Of a DNA stretch of 64,000 bases, positions 45,450 to 53,593 are shown in pieces. Below the pieces are notes generated by a model, which saw only the letters and a list, made by a program, of their open reading frames with translations, was not told the DNA's origin and ran no database searches. The DNA is from Verrucomicrobiales bacterium (GTDB lineage Bacteria; Verrucomicrobiota; Verrucomicrobiia; Verrucomicrobiales; DEV007), in assembly GCA_029213265.1 (NCBI GenBank), contig JARGNG010000009.1, positions 49,948 to 113,947 of the forward strand, in the 5' to 3' direction. Position numbers and translations under genes: made by a program. The number at the start of each line of letters is the position of its first letter. The stretch's first letter is position 1.

Positions 45450-46994
45450 CTATCGTGCCGGTGGATCCGGCTGGCGATAGAACCAATCGGGAAAAACGGC
45501 CGCCTTTGGTCCCCCTTCCTTGCGATGAAGAAATTTCGTTCCCCGGTCGCGTCCGACCGGAATTTCATTTCCTCCGGTCTCTTCGAGCAAATCGAACAGC
45601 CTCGTGTTCAGTTCGGTGACCTTTCCCGCATAGTCAGGGTCATTGATCAAATTGACCCGTTCTTCAGGGTCCTTCTCCAGGTCAAATAGTTCATCCACAT
45701 CCCAGACTCCATGGTAGCGGATGTATTTGAAACGCTCGCCGAGAACGGCATGCGTGGTCGGAGTATGAGGGTAATTGCGTTCCCAAAGATACTCGTAGAG
45801 AATGTAATCCCGCCATTCGTCCGACTGGCCGGTTACGAGAGGCTTCATACTGCGGCCGTCCATGTGCTCCGGAATCGCCACTTCGGCGAAATCGAGCATC
45901 GTCGGACCCACGTCAATGTTCGCCACGACCTGTTTCAGGACCTGGCCGCCTTTCACTTTCTCCGGGTAACGCATAAGCATGGGAATTCGAACGGATGCCT
46001 CATAGGCGTTTCGCTTGTCGATGAGCCCTTTCTCGCCGAACAGAAACCCGTTGTCGCCGAGGTAAAGAATGACCGTATTGTCGAGTTCACCGCGGTCTTC
46101 CAGCATCTGCAAGAGATCCCCGGTGCTCTCATCGACTGCCTTGATCGTCTCGCAGTATCGTTTGTAATAGGTCCCGAGATCGAGGTTCGTGTAGTAGGCA
46201 AACTCGGTTCCATGGCGGCTGTTGTGCTGATTCTGCACCCAAAGAGGGACGTCGCGGAAAGCGTCCGGGAGATCATGCCAGGTCTTCGGTTTTTCGAAGG
46301 TCTCGTTCTCGTAGGCGTAGGCATGACGATTTGCCGGGAGAAAGTCGGCATGCACCGCCTTGTGGGAAAGGTAGAGCATCCAGGGCTTGTCCCCCCTGCG
46401 TTCATCGAGCCAGTCTTTAGCAAAGCCATTGAGAACGTCGGTGATATATCCTTCCTGGGGAATCTGCTTTCCATTTACGTTGAAGCCGTCGCGATTGACC
46501 TGAGGGACATAGCGCCCTTTTACTTTCGCGTCTTCGGGATCGCCGAAGTAAACACCCTGCCCTTTAAACGAAATCCAGTGGTCGAATCCGGGCTGCGGAT
46601 GATCGATGTCACCGCCCATATGCCATTTGCCGATGAAAGCCGTATCGTAGCCGCCTTCCTGCAGGTATTTCGGGAAGTAGACGAGTCCTTCCGGAATCGG
46701 ATTGTAGTTGTCGACGACCCGGTGATTGTGCGCGTAAAGCCCCGTCAAAATGGAGGCGCGGCTCGGAGAGCAAAGCGAAGTCGTGACGACCGCGTTTTCA
46801 AAGTAGACCCCTTCCTTTGCGAGTCGATCCAGATTCGGTGTTTCGAGAAACGGGTGGCCCAGAAACCCCATCGCATCGTAGCGATGATCATCGGTCAGAA
46901 TCACGAGGAGATTGGGCCGTTCGGCCGTGATTGCCGATGGAATTAGGGCACTGGAAGAAAGAAGCAGGAGCGAAAGAATCGAAGACCGGAGCAT
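45450..46994 (-). CDS. Exported type I sulfatase
   Basis: A 514-residue exported sulfatase. Signal peptide (to about residue 24, AITAE), metal-binding NLLVILTDDHRYDAMGF, and the formylglycine motif C-S-P-S-R with Cys75 inside TTSLCSPSRASILTG are all visible. KWHMGGDIDHPQPGFDHW and LGDNGFLFGEKG carry further metal ligands. It should remove sulfate from glycans in the periplasm or outside; exact substrate unknown. No sulfatase-maturing enzyme is in the window. Divergent from the PanB-like gene. Confidence 0.94.
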   Translation of the reverse strand: MLRSSILSLLLLSSSALIPSAITAERPNLLVILTDDHRYDAMGFLGHPFLETPNLDRLAKEGVYFENAVVTTSLCSPSRASILTGLYAHNHRVVDNYNPIPEGLVYFPKYLQEGGYDTAFIGKWHMGGDIDHPQPGFDHWISFKGQGVYFGDPEDAKVKGRYVPQVNRDGFNVNGKQIPQEGYITDVLNGFAKDWLDERRGDKPWMLYLSHKAVHADFLPANRHAYAYENETFEKPKTWHDLPDAFRDVPLWVQNQHNSRHGTEFAYYTNLDLGTYYKRYCETIKAVDESTGDLLQMLEDRGELDNTVILYLGDNGFLFGEKGLIDKRNAYEASVRIPMLMRYPEKVKGGQVLKQVVANIDVGPTMLDFAEVAIPEHMDGRSMKPLVTGQSDEWRDYILYEYLWERNYPHTPTTHAVLGERFKYIRYHGVWDVDELFDLEKDPEERVNLINDPDYAGKVTELNTRLFDLLEETGGNEIPVGRDRGTKFLHRKEGGPKAAVFPDWFYRQPDPPAR

Positions 46995-47096
46995 AGCCTG
47001 ACAGTAGAAAGCGAACGTGCTGAGGTCAACTCATCCCCTGTGCAAATGTTCGTTCCGGAACTTGCATGGCGCGATCCGTTTGCCTACGATTCATTC

Positions 47097-47918
47097 ATGC
47101 TTCGTCCCCGCAAGAAATACACCGTCTACGACCTTCAACAACTCAAGGGAAAGCGGGTCCTTATTCACATTCATGTGAAGTCGCCCGAAGAGGCGGCTGC
47201 CGCTGAGGAAGCTGGAGTCGACCTCATGAGTTGCAGTTACGATTCACCGGAAGCGCAGGCTCGTCTCCCCCATTTGATCGCTGCCGCTCCGAATAGCTTT
47301 TTCTCTTGTGCGACACCCCATGGAATGGCGACTCACGAAGAGGCGATCCGCATTTCCTTTCAAGCGCTCGAGGCGGGGGCCAGTTCGGTGTATTGTTCGG
47401 GAAGCCCCTTTCTCATCGAGGGAATGGCTCGTGAAGGCATTCCGGTGGTCGCCCATCTGGGGCTTGTCCCCCGTCACGTCAACTGGACGGGATACCGGGC
47501 GATTGGGAAGACTGCGGCGGAAGCGGAGCAACTCTACCGGAGAATGAAGCAATTTGAAGACGCGGGAGCGTATGCGGCCGAGTTGGAGGTGGTTCCCCAT
47601 CAACTCGCGACCTTTCTCAGTGCGAACACGTCCCTGCTCCTGATGTCCCTGGGATCCGGCACCGGCTGTGACACGCAGTTTCTCTTTTCCTGTGACATTC
47701 TCGGTGACTACGAGGAGCAAATCCCCCGCCATGCCAAAGCTTATCGCGATTTCAAAGCTGAACATGACCGGCTTCAGCAGGAGCGAATCGGGGCCTTTTC
47801 CGAATACATCGAGGATGTGAAAGCGGGCTCGTTCCCGACGGGGGAAAATCTCATCTCGATGGACGATGCCGAGTTCGCCTCGTTCCGGGATTCGATTCGG
47901 CAAGAGGACTCCTGCTGA
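47097..47918 (+). CDS. Divergent PanB-like (ketopantoate hydroxymethyltransferase superfamily) protein
   Basis: A 273-residue paralogue of PanB. The fold is clear: VVAHLGLVPRHVNWTGGYR-like VVAHLGLVPRHVNW, ELEVVPHQL (Glu164, like catalytic Glu181 of E. coli) and LGSGTGCDTQFLFSCDILGDYEEQIPRHAKAY. Several PanB substrate or metal residues differ: GDS is CSYDS, the Asp of LADLP is absent (FFSCATP) and the Lys/Glu of VKIEGG are replaced (VYCSGSP). A different substrate is therefore likely; the true panB lies at 20631. It ends 103 bp before the GH92 gene. The ATG at 47097 matches the family better than an earlier one at 47040. Confidence 0.75.
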   Translation: MLRPRKKYTVYDLQQLKGKRVLIHIHVKSPEEAAAAEEAGVDLMSCSYDSPEAQARLPHLIAAAPNSFFSCATPHGMATHEEAIRISFQALEAGASSVYCSGSPFLIEGMAREGIPVVAHLGLVPRHVNWTGYRAIGKTAAEAEQLYRRMKQFEDAGAYAAELEVVPHQLATFLSANTSLLLMSLGSGTGCDTQFLFSCDILGDYEEQIPRHAKAYRDFKAEHDRLQQERIGAFSEYIEDVKAGSFPTGENLISMDDAEFASFRDSIRQEDSC

Positions 47919-48021
47919 GTTGCATCGGTCGCTGAAAATCAGGAAGTGGGATCTTTTCGGCAAGGCTTGGCCTTGAATCTGCTTTTCAGGGCGGAAAGAA
48001 CTCCTTCCCCGATTGCTCTGC

Positions 48022-50196
48022 ATGTCATCTACTGAAATCCCGCCCGGAAATTCCCGTTGGGTCGACCCGTTTATTGGATGTGATCCGGCCCGACTTCCGG
48101 ATCCTGACGGCGTCGCCTCGACCTGGTGGTGTGCCAAGCCTCCGATTGGGAATACACATCCCGGCGCGACGCTGCCGTTCGGAATGGTGTCTGTCTGCGC
48201 CTATTCGGGTGCCTATGTCACGGGCTACGGCAAGTATGCCGTATCGCTCACGGGCGACGAACCTGATCTCCTTTTTAACGAGCACGAGGCGCTGGGGATT
48301 GCCCACTTTCAACAATCCGGAACCGGGCGTATCCGGATGTACTACAATTACTTCCTCACCACGCCCCTGGGAAGGGGCGGACTCGAGGGGCTGGGAACGA
48401 GGCAACCGCTTGTGGGAGAGTGTTCTAAGCCTGGTTTTTACTCCGGAAAATTCGGAGCCTCCGGGATCCGATTCGGGGTGACTTGCACGAAACGGACCGC
48501 GCTTCATCGCTACCATTTTCCGTCGGATCAACGCGGTATGGTGGCGATCGATTTCACTTCGGGTGGGCTCCTCATCGAGGGAATGGAATCTTATCCGGAA
48601 AAGGCGAAGGCCCGTTTTCTTGATCCGCAGACTTGTCGGGGACGAGTCCTCATCGAAGGGATTCCGTTCTTTTTCTATCTCACCTGCCTGACCCCGGTTC
48701 GAGACTCCGGATTCTGGGAGGACGGGAAACCGATTGAAGTAGGCGACAAATTCAAGGCGAGTAAGGAGGCGCGCGATCGAGCCCTCCCCTTCGGAGCCTG
48801 GTTTGAAGCGGAAACTCCGGGAGAACCCGTCGAGATACGCATCGGGTTCTCCCTGCATGACAAGCACCGGCCCGGCGAAGCGATTGAGTTGGGATTGACC
48901 AACACCTTTGAGCAAACCACTCTCGCGAGCCGGAACCTGTGGGACTCGGTTCTCGGGAAAATTGAAGTGAAAGGCGGAGCTGATGCCATGCGGGAAGTCT
49001 TCTACACGGCCCTGTATCACAGCACGATCAAGCCTGCCGATTTCATGGACGAAAATCCGTTTGCGCCCGGCGACGGACCGTTCTTTTTCGACCTTTCGAC
49101 CCTTTGGGACCTCTACAAGACGCAACTGCCGCTTTTGATGACCCTGTGGCCGGAACTCGGAGCCGACTTCGTTTCCTTCCTTTCCGAAGTGGCACGGCGG
49201 GAAGGAGCCTTTCCCGTGAGCTACCTGATGGACAACGGTCCGGAGCGTTTTGCGAAGCAGGCGACAGGTCTTTGCCACATGATTCTGACCGATGCCCAGA
49301 TGCGCGGGATTTCCGGAGACTGGGACGAGGTTTTGCGGCTTCTCTGGAAGACCAGCCTGAGTGGAAAGGGACGAGGTGGAAAATTCTCGGAATTTGCACG
49401 GAATCAGGTTGTCCAACCGCTTTCCCATACGCTCGACCTGGCGTTTGCGAACTGGTGCATTTCCCAGATGGCCAAGCGACTCGGGGATCAGGTGATCTAT
49501 GACAAATGCATTCCCCTCTCCTACTACTGGCGAAATGCCTTCGATGAAAAAACGGGGCTGCTGAAGGAAAACTCGGACTACTACGAAGGGGAAAACTGGA
49601 ACTACTCGTTTCGGTTTCTCCACGACATGGTCGGTCGGATCGAACTTGCCGGAGGCGAGACTCGCTTCATCGAATTACTGGATCTGTTCTTCGGATTTTC
49701 CGAGCCGCCGCATGGACAAACGGTGCATCGGTTTGAGGGGCTCAACAACGAGCCTGATATGGAGGCACCGTATGCCTATCTCTTTGCGGGCCGGCATGAC
49801 CGGACTGCAGAAGTCGTTCGCAACGTCATGCGATACCAGTTTACAAACGGTCGGGGCGGCCTACCCGGAAATGACGACTCAGGCGGGCTTTCCTCCTGGT
49901 TTGTCTGGAGTGCGATTGGCTTATTTCCTGTCACTGGTCTTCCCATTATGTTGATCGGCAGTCCCCTCTTCGATCGTGCCACCGTGAAGCTGCTCGGGGG
50001 AGAGTTTACGGTCATTGCCGAAAACCAGGCCCCGGACCACTACTATGTTCAGAGCGCTGAATTGAACGGGCAGCCACTCGATCGGTGTTACCTCAAGCTC
50101 TCAGAGTTTGGAGCGGAAGCGACCTTGAAGCTCGTGATGGGGCCGGAACCTTCTCAATGGGCTTCCGATACCCGTCCCCCTTCCTTTCTGCGGTAG
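48022..50196 (+). CDS. GH92 family alpha-mannosidase, no signal peptide
   Basis: A 724-residue glycoside hydrolase family 92 protein. It opens RWVDPFIGCDPARLPDPDG...NTHPGATLPFGMVSVCAYSG, the usual start of GH92, with THPGATLPFGMV. GGLPGNDDSGGLSSWFVWSAIGLFPVTGLP is the catalytic domain signature (usually G-N-E-D-C-G). GH92 enzymes are Ca2+-dependent exo-alpha-mannosidases. No signal peptide or lipobox is visible, so it may act in the cytoplasm, unlike most relatives. I use the ATG at 48022; a TTG three codons earlier is possible. The next gene is a glycosyltransferase. Confidence 0.9.
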   Translation: MSSTEIPPGNSRWVDPFIGCDPARLPDPDGVASTWWCAKPPIGNTHPGATLPFGMVSVCAYSGAYVTGYGKYAVSLTGDEPDLLFNEHEALGIAHFQQSGTGRIRMYYNYFLTTPLGRGGLEGLGTRQPLVGECSKPGFYSGKFGASGIRFGVTCTKRTALHRYHFPSDQRGMVAIDFTSGGLLIEGMESYPEKAKARFLDPQTCRGRVLIEGIPFFFYLTCLTPVRDSGFWEDGKPIEVGDKFKASKEARDRALPFGAWFEAETPGEPVEIRIGFSLHDKHRPGEAIELGLTNTFEQTTLASRNLWDSVLGKIEVKGGADAMREVFYTALYHSTIKPADFMDENPFAPGDGPFFFDLSTLWDLYKTQLPLLMTLWPELGADFVSFLSEVARREGAFPVSYLMDNGPERFAKQATGLCHMILTDAQMRGISGDWDEVLRLLWKTSLSGKGRGGKFSEFARNQVVQPLSHTLDLAFANWCISQMAKRLGDQVIYDKCIPLSYYWRNAFDEKTGLLKENSDYYEGENWNYSFRFLHDMVGRIELAGGETRFIELLDLFFGFSEPPHGQTVHRFEGLNNEPDMEAPYAYLFAGRHDRTAEVVRNVMRYQFTNGRGGLPGNDDSGGLSSWFVWSAIGLFPVTGLPIMLIGSPLFDRATVKLLGGEFTVIAENQAPDHYYVQSAELNGQPLDRCYLKLSEFGAEATLKLVMGPEPSQWASDTRPPSFLR

Positions 50197-50290
50197 GTGA
50201 TCTGGCGCGCTGCTTTGTAGGTTCAGGTTTCATTTGTGACGGGAAGGGCACGGGCATTCGATAGTTCAGCCTGCTTAAATAGTTGGGACT

Positions 50291-50306
50291 TGGCACGCAA
50301 GCTGCA
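50291..50306 (+). promoter_or_regulatory. Sigma-54 type (-24/-12) promoter before the glycosyltransferase gene
   Basis: TGGCACG-N5-TGCA places GG and GC 12 bp apart, as at -24 and -12 in the consensus TGGCACG-N4-TTGCW; one consensus T is C. Transcription should start near 50317, just before the ATG at 50349. No enhancer-binding protein or its site is seen nearby. Confidence 0.6.
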
Positions 50307-50348
50307 TTCCAAATGGGCACAGGAAGACAATTAACCCCCTCCGTTCCC

Positions 50349-51677
50349 ATGTACGACTCCACTGAACGCCCTACTCACACTGCCACTGAAGACAAGCCCG
50401 AGAAACAGATTACCAATCTCATTCTTGTTGTTCGCGCGGATCCCATCATTTGCGGACACTCCACCGAAGCGAGAAATCTCGCGGAGGCGGCCATTGCCAA
50501 GGGATTCCATTCAGTTCACATCGTCAGTTACCCTCTCGACATTCTTGCGGAAAGTGAACTTCCCTTGAAGGCGCTCGATACGATCTCTCCCTATTCCAAG
50601 GGCATCCACGTGCATCGCCCCGAGCCCATCGGGGATTACAAAGTTCTTGATGGTCGACTCGGCTACGCGGTTAGCGGTCAGCTTGTCGACCTTCTCCACG
50701 ACCTTCCCGGGAAGACTCTCCTGATGGATCTCTATCTCGTTCCCCACGGACAAATGGTGATCAATGCCGTCCACAGCTTTCGTGAGCTCTCCTCCGAACC
50801 CGATGTGGCGACGATTGGGGAAGCGGTCGGTTCCGATATCACCAATGTGGTTACCAATGCGCTGGCTTCCGGTCAGGTGGGGGCGGCGCAAATGGTTCTT
50901 TCCAATTATCTCGACCATGACCTTCCTGTCGCTGTGAGCCAGTTCACCAAGGACATGATCGTTGAAGCCGGCGTGAAGGTCGATGCAGAACTCGGCACCG
51001 ACTTTGCCTCCCGCCTCAGGGAGCGGGTTGAGATCAGTTTCCCGGCGATTGATACGGAAGTCTACACCGCCATCGAAAATCATCCGGAGCGTGTCCAGTC
51101 AGTTCTTGCGGACCGCCAGTTGGAGCAGGACGACTATGTCATGTTCCTCTCCAGAATTGCACCAGCCAAGGGCGTGGATGATCTGATCGAGGCCTATCGC
51201 TCCAGCGAACTCTATGGGATCAAACAGCTCGTCATCTGCGGCAACGGACCGATGAAAGAGGAAGTCCAGAAAATGGCTGAAGCCGAGCCTTGTATTCGCG
51301 TGCTGGATGACGTTTCCGATGAGGAAAAGGGAGTGCTCATGCACGGGTCCTTTGCCTACTGTCTGCCAAGCAAGCCGCGTCCTGAATTCATTGAAACCTT
51401 CGGGATCGCGGTTGCGGAGAAAATGCTCGCCGGCGGTTTGGGGCCGGTCATCACGACTCGCACCGGTGGAATTCCCGAGGCCAGTGGCGGCTACTGTCTC
51501 GAACACGAAGCTGGGAATGTGGGTGAACTCCGGGAGTGTCTCAACCGTGCCTATTTCATGACCGAGGAGGAGCGCCGGGAACTGTCAGACCATGCCCGCG
51601 AATTTGCGCTCCAGTTTGATCGAACCGCCATCCTGGAAAATCTGATACAAAGATGCCTCGCGCTTTCCGGGATTTGA
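50349..51677 (+). CDS. GT4-type glycosyltransferase
   Basis: A 442-residue GT-B glycosyltransferase. The N-terminal domain starts TNLILVVRADPIICGHSTEARNLAEAA. The C-terminal nucleotide-sugar domain has VMFLSRIAPAKGVDDLIEAYR, LVICGNGPMKEEV and the GT4 E-x7-E motif in ETFGIAVAE. Acceptor and sugar are unknown; a compatible-solute or surface sugar role is a guess. The putative sigma-54 start site at about 50317 argues for the ATG at 50349 rather than one at 50313 upstream of it. Transcription is probably separate from GH92. Confidence 0.82.
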   Translation: MYDSTERPTHTATEDKPEKQITNLILVVRADPIICGHSTEARNLAEAAIAKGFHSVHIVSYPLDILAESELPLKALDTISPYSKGIHVHRPEPIGDYKVLDGRLGYAVSGQLVDLLHDLPGKTLLMDLYLVPHGQMVINAVHSFRELSSEPDVATIGEAVGSDITNVVTNALASGQVGAAQMVLSNYLDHDLPVAVSQFTKDMIVEAGVKVDAELGTDFASRLRERVEISFPAIDTEVYTAIENHPERVQSVLADRQLEQDDYVMFLSRIAPAKGVDDLIEAYRSSELYGIKQLVICGNGPMKEEVQKMAEAEPCIRVLDDVSDEEKGVLMHGSFAYCLPSKPRPEFIETFGIAVAEKMLAGGLGPVITTRTGGIPEASGGYCLEHEAGNVGELRECLNRAYFMTEEERRELSDHAREFALQFDRTAILENLIQRCLALSGI

Positions 51678-51802
51678 GGAGAAATTTTCGATCGTTGAAA
51701 CGTAAGTTACGCCATTCGAGAAAGGGAAGCGATGCATAGATCGTTCCCGGTTTCAAATGAGGAATGCTGAACTGAATCTGCAGAACCCCTTCGCAACATT
51801 CC

Positions 51803-52660
51803 TTAGAAATCAAAATCTAAATCAATGCTGAATTTCTTTGGTTTACGAATGGTAACTCTTTGAATTCGGGACCGCTGAGAATCGAAGCCAATCCCGATTA
51901 CCTTAACCTTGGTCGTACGGCGGCTTTTATCCGGTTGCACCTTGAATTTCCAGTCTCCATCAGCTCTCGTTTTTGCCAACTTGGAAACACGCCTCTTTCC
52001 TTTGTAGGAAACTCGAACCGTTTTTGCAGAGGTCGTTCCCGCGATGAGAACTCTACGACGTTTCGATTCGATTCGCTTGTCATCTACGGTGAGCCTTGGC
52101 TTCGGTAGAGGAAATGCAGCAACGTCGTCTACCACATTGATCCTTCCGACGATTTGCGTGTTGGAGAGAGTGCGGGTTGTATAATAGTAGACTCCCACCG
52201 CCGGAGTCCAGACGATTTGGCTCGTGTTCAGATCGTTGCCGGTCAAGTTGACACCGTTTGGCAGGATGAAAGAGTCAAGAGTGGGTTGATCCTGAAACGT
52301 GCGTCTAAGATTATCTGAGCTGCCTGCGACAGGCATGTTGCCACTCATAAGAACCAGGTTCGCAGTTTCTCCTGAAACCCTGCTCGGGTTGAAGGTGTAG
52401 GGAACGCCCGCTTTGAGGATCAAATCGGGTTCGTAGACAGCAGAGGGCGAAATACCAGTGTCGGTCCAGGACCAGAGAAACTTGTCGGAACTAAAGAGCG
52501 AAGAAGGACTGGTGATGCTAAAAGTCGCCGAGTCAGCAACTTTGTAGATGGCCCCCGGGCCCCTGCTTCCCTGGCTTGTTTGGGCGTCTGCGGGATGGAC
52601 ACTGATAAGAAGACCCATCAGTGATGAGAGTAGAGCGAGATGTGGAATTTTGGTTTTCAT
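51803..52660 (-). CDS. Exported protein with cupredoxin-like and Ig-like regions
   Basis: A 285-residue exported protein; signal peptide ends near residue 26 (VHPADAQ). The first half resembles a plastocyanin/cupredoxin-like domain (AGVPYTFNPSRVSGETANLVLMSG ... VYYYTTRTLSNTQIVGRINVV), but no complete His-Cys-Met copper set is visible. The second half is very basic (KRRRVLIAGTTSAKTVRVSYKGKRRVSKL), with beta strands. I recognise no named family. The next gene upstream on the same strand also begins with MKTK and is an exported lipoprotein. Confidence 0.6.
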   Translation of the reverse strand: MKTKIPHLALLSSLMGLLISVHPADAQTSQGSRGPGAIYKVADSATFSITSPSSLFSSDKFLWSWTDTGISPSAVYEPDLILKAGVPYTFNPSRVSGETANLVLMSGNMPVAGSSDNLRRTFQDQPTLDSFILPNGVNLTGNDLNTSQIVWTPAVGVYYYTTRTLSNTQIVGRINVVDDVAAFPLPKPRLTVDDKRIESKRRRVLIAGTTSAKTVRVSYKGKRRVSKLAKTRADGDWKFKVQPDKSRRTTKVKVIGIGFDSQRSRIQRVTIRKPKKFSIDLDFDF

Positions 52661-52694
52661 ATTTATTTTGGATATTAGAGGCCTTCACCTGGCA

Positions 52695-52717
52695 GGCTGA
52701 ACGGGCATTCAGCCCGT
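52695..52717 (-). terminator. Overlapping stem-loops after the DUF3313 lipoprotein gene
   Basis: GGCTGAA/TTCAGCC (52695-52714) and ACGGGC/GCCCGT (52701-52717) are both perfect and exclude each other. They lie just past the lipoprotein stop and before the next gene's start, so a terminator or processing site is likely. No clear T-run follows. Confidence 0.4.
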
Positions 52718-52736
52718 CCGGCTCGAAAAATCGGAC

Positions 52737-53555
52737 CTACTGCCCCCCGAATTTCGGAAGCTTCTCTTTTACTCCCATGGCTGCATGCCCCAACTGATCC
52801 TTCACTTCCGTGATTTGATTGGAATTGGCCTGTTCGGCTTCCGCGTTGACGATCCCCAAAAACTCTTTGCTCCAGTTGCTGAAGATCAACTCAGTATGTC
52901 CCCAACGCGAAAGTCCTTTTATGGGCTTCATTTTCCCGCCGGCGCCCTTGTCGATGATCGCGAAAAATTTCTCCCGAGTCTGTGAGTCGAGAATTTCAGC
53001 TTCGATGGTAGCGAATCCCGAACCAAGCGAGGAACCCGTCAGTACTTGTGATGCCGTGGATACGTTCGAGGCATAGGGAGCATAGCTGGCTGCAAAAAGG
53101 AGCGGGTTTCCCGGTTTCAAATCCACAACCGCAGCTCGAATGCTTATCGTTTCGGGACCGGGGCTGGAAACGATCGGATATTTGCTCGAAAATGCTTCAA
53201 CCAGTGCGGCTCGAAAGGTTGCCTCCAGCTTCTGAAGCTCCTCCGGGGAGATCTCTTTGGTGAGAGTTTCTTCAACTGCCCCCAGTTCCGGTACCAAGCC
53301 GGCCGTATTTTCATCGCTCGGTGGAAAGACTTTCACATTTTCGATGTAGACACTCTTGTAGCTCCTGACTTTTTCAATATCGCCTTTGTAAGTCTTCGCA
53401 TCATCAAACGCCGATTCCTGGACGAAGCCTTCGTAGCTGGAAAGAAAGGTCTCATCCGATGTTGGTACTGTGACACAACCGGAAAAGCCGAGGGCGGCAA
53501 GAGCCGCCACGATCTGAAAGAACAGGGGGGCTACACGGGATGATTTGGTTTTCAT
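52737..53555 (-). CDS. DUF3313-like lipoprotein
   Basis: A 272-residue lipoprotein (lipobox FSGC) with DUF3313 features: FLSSYEGFVQE near the start, YKSVYIENVKVFPP, and the family strand YPIVSSPGPETISIRAAVVDLKPGNP. GSGFATIEAEILDSQTREKFFAIIDKG follows. DUF3313 proteins are outer-membrane or periplasmic lipoproteins of unknown role. It sits 38 bp behind the lipase gene on the same strand. Confidence 0.78.
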   Translation of the reverse strand: MKTKSSRVAPLFFQIVAALAALGFSGCVTVPTSDETFLSSYEGFVQESAFDDAKTYKGDIEKVRSYKSVYIENVKVFPPSDENTAGLVPELGAVEETLTKEISPEELQKLEATFRAALVEAFSSKYPIVSSPGPETISIRAAVVDLKPGNPLLFAASYAPYASNVSTASQVLTGSSLGSGFATIEAEILDSQTREKFFAIIDKGAGGKMKPIKGLSRWGHTELIFSNWSKEFLGIVNAEAEQANSNQITEVKDQLGHAAMGVKEKLPKFGGQ

Positions 53556-53593
53556 AAGTCAGTCTAAATGTGTTTCTGCCCCTGTCGTTCAAC

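Noticed and set aside
48025..49623. 532-codon minus-strand frame opposite GH92
   Set aside because: Shadow of the GH92 gene; low-complexity translation with no domain.
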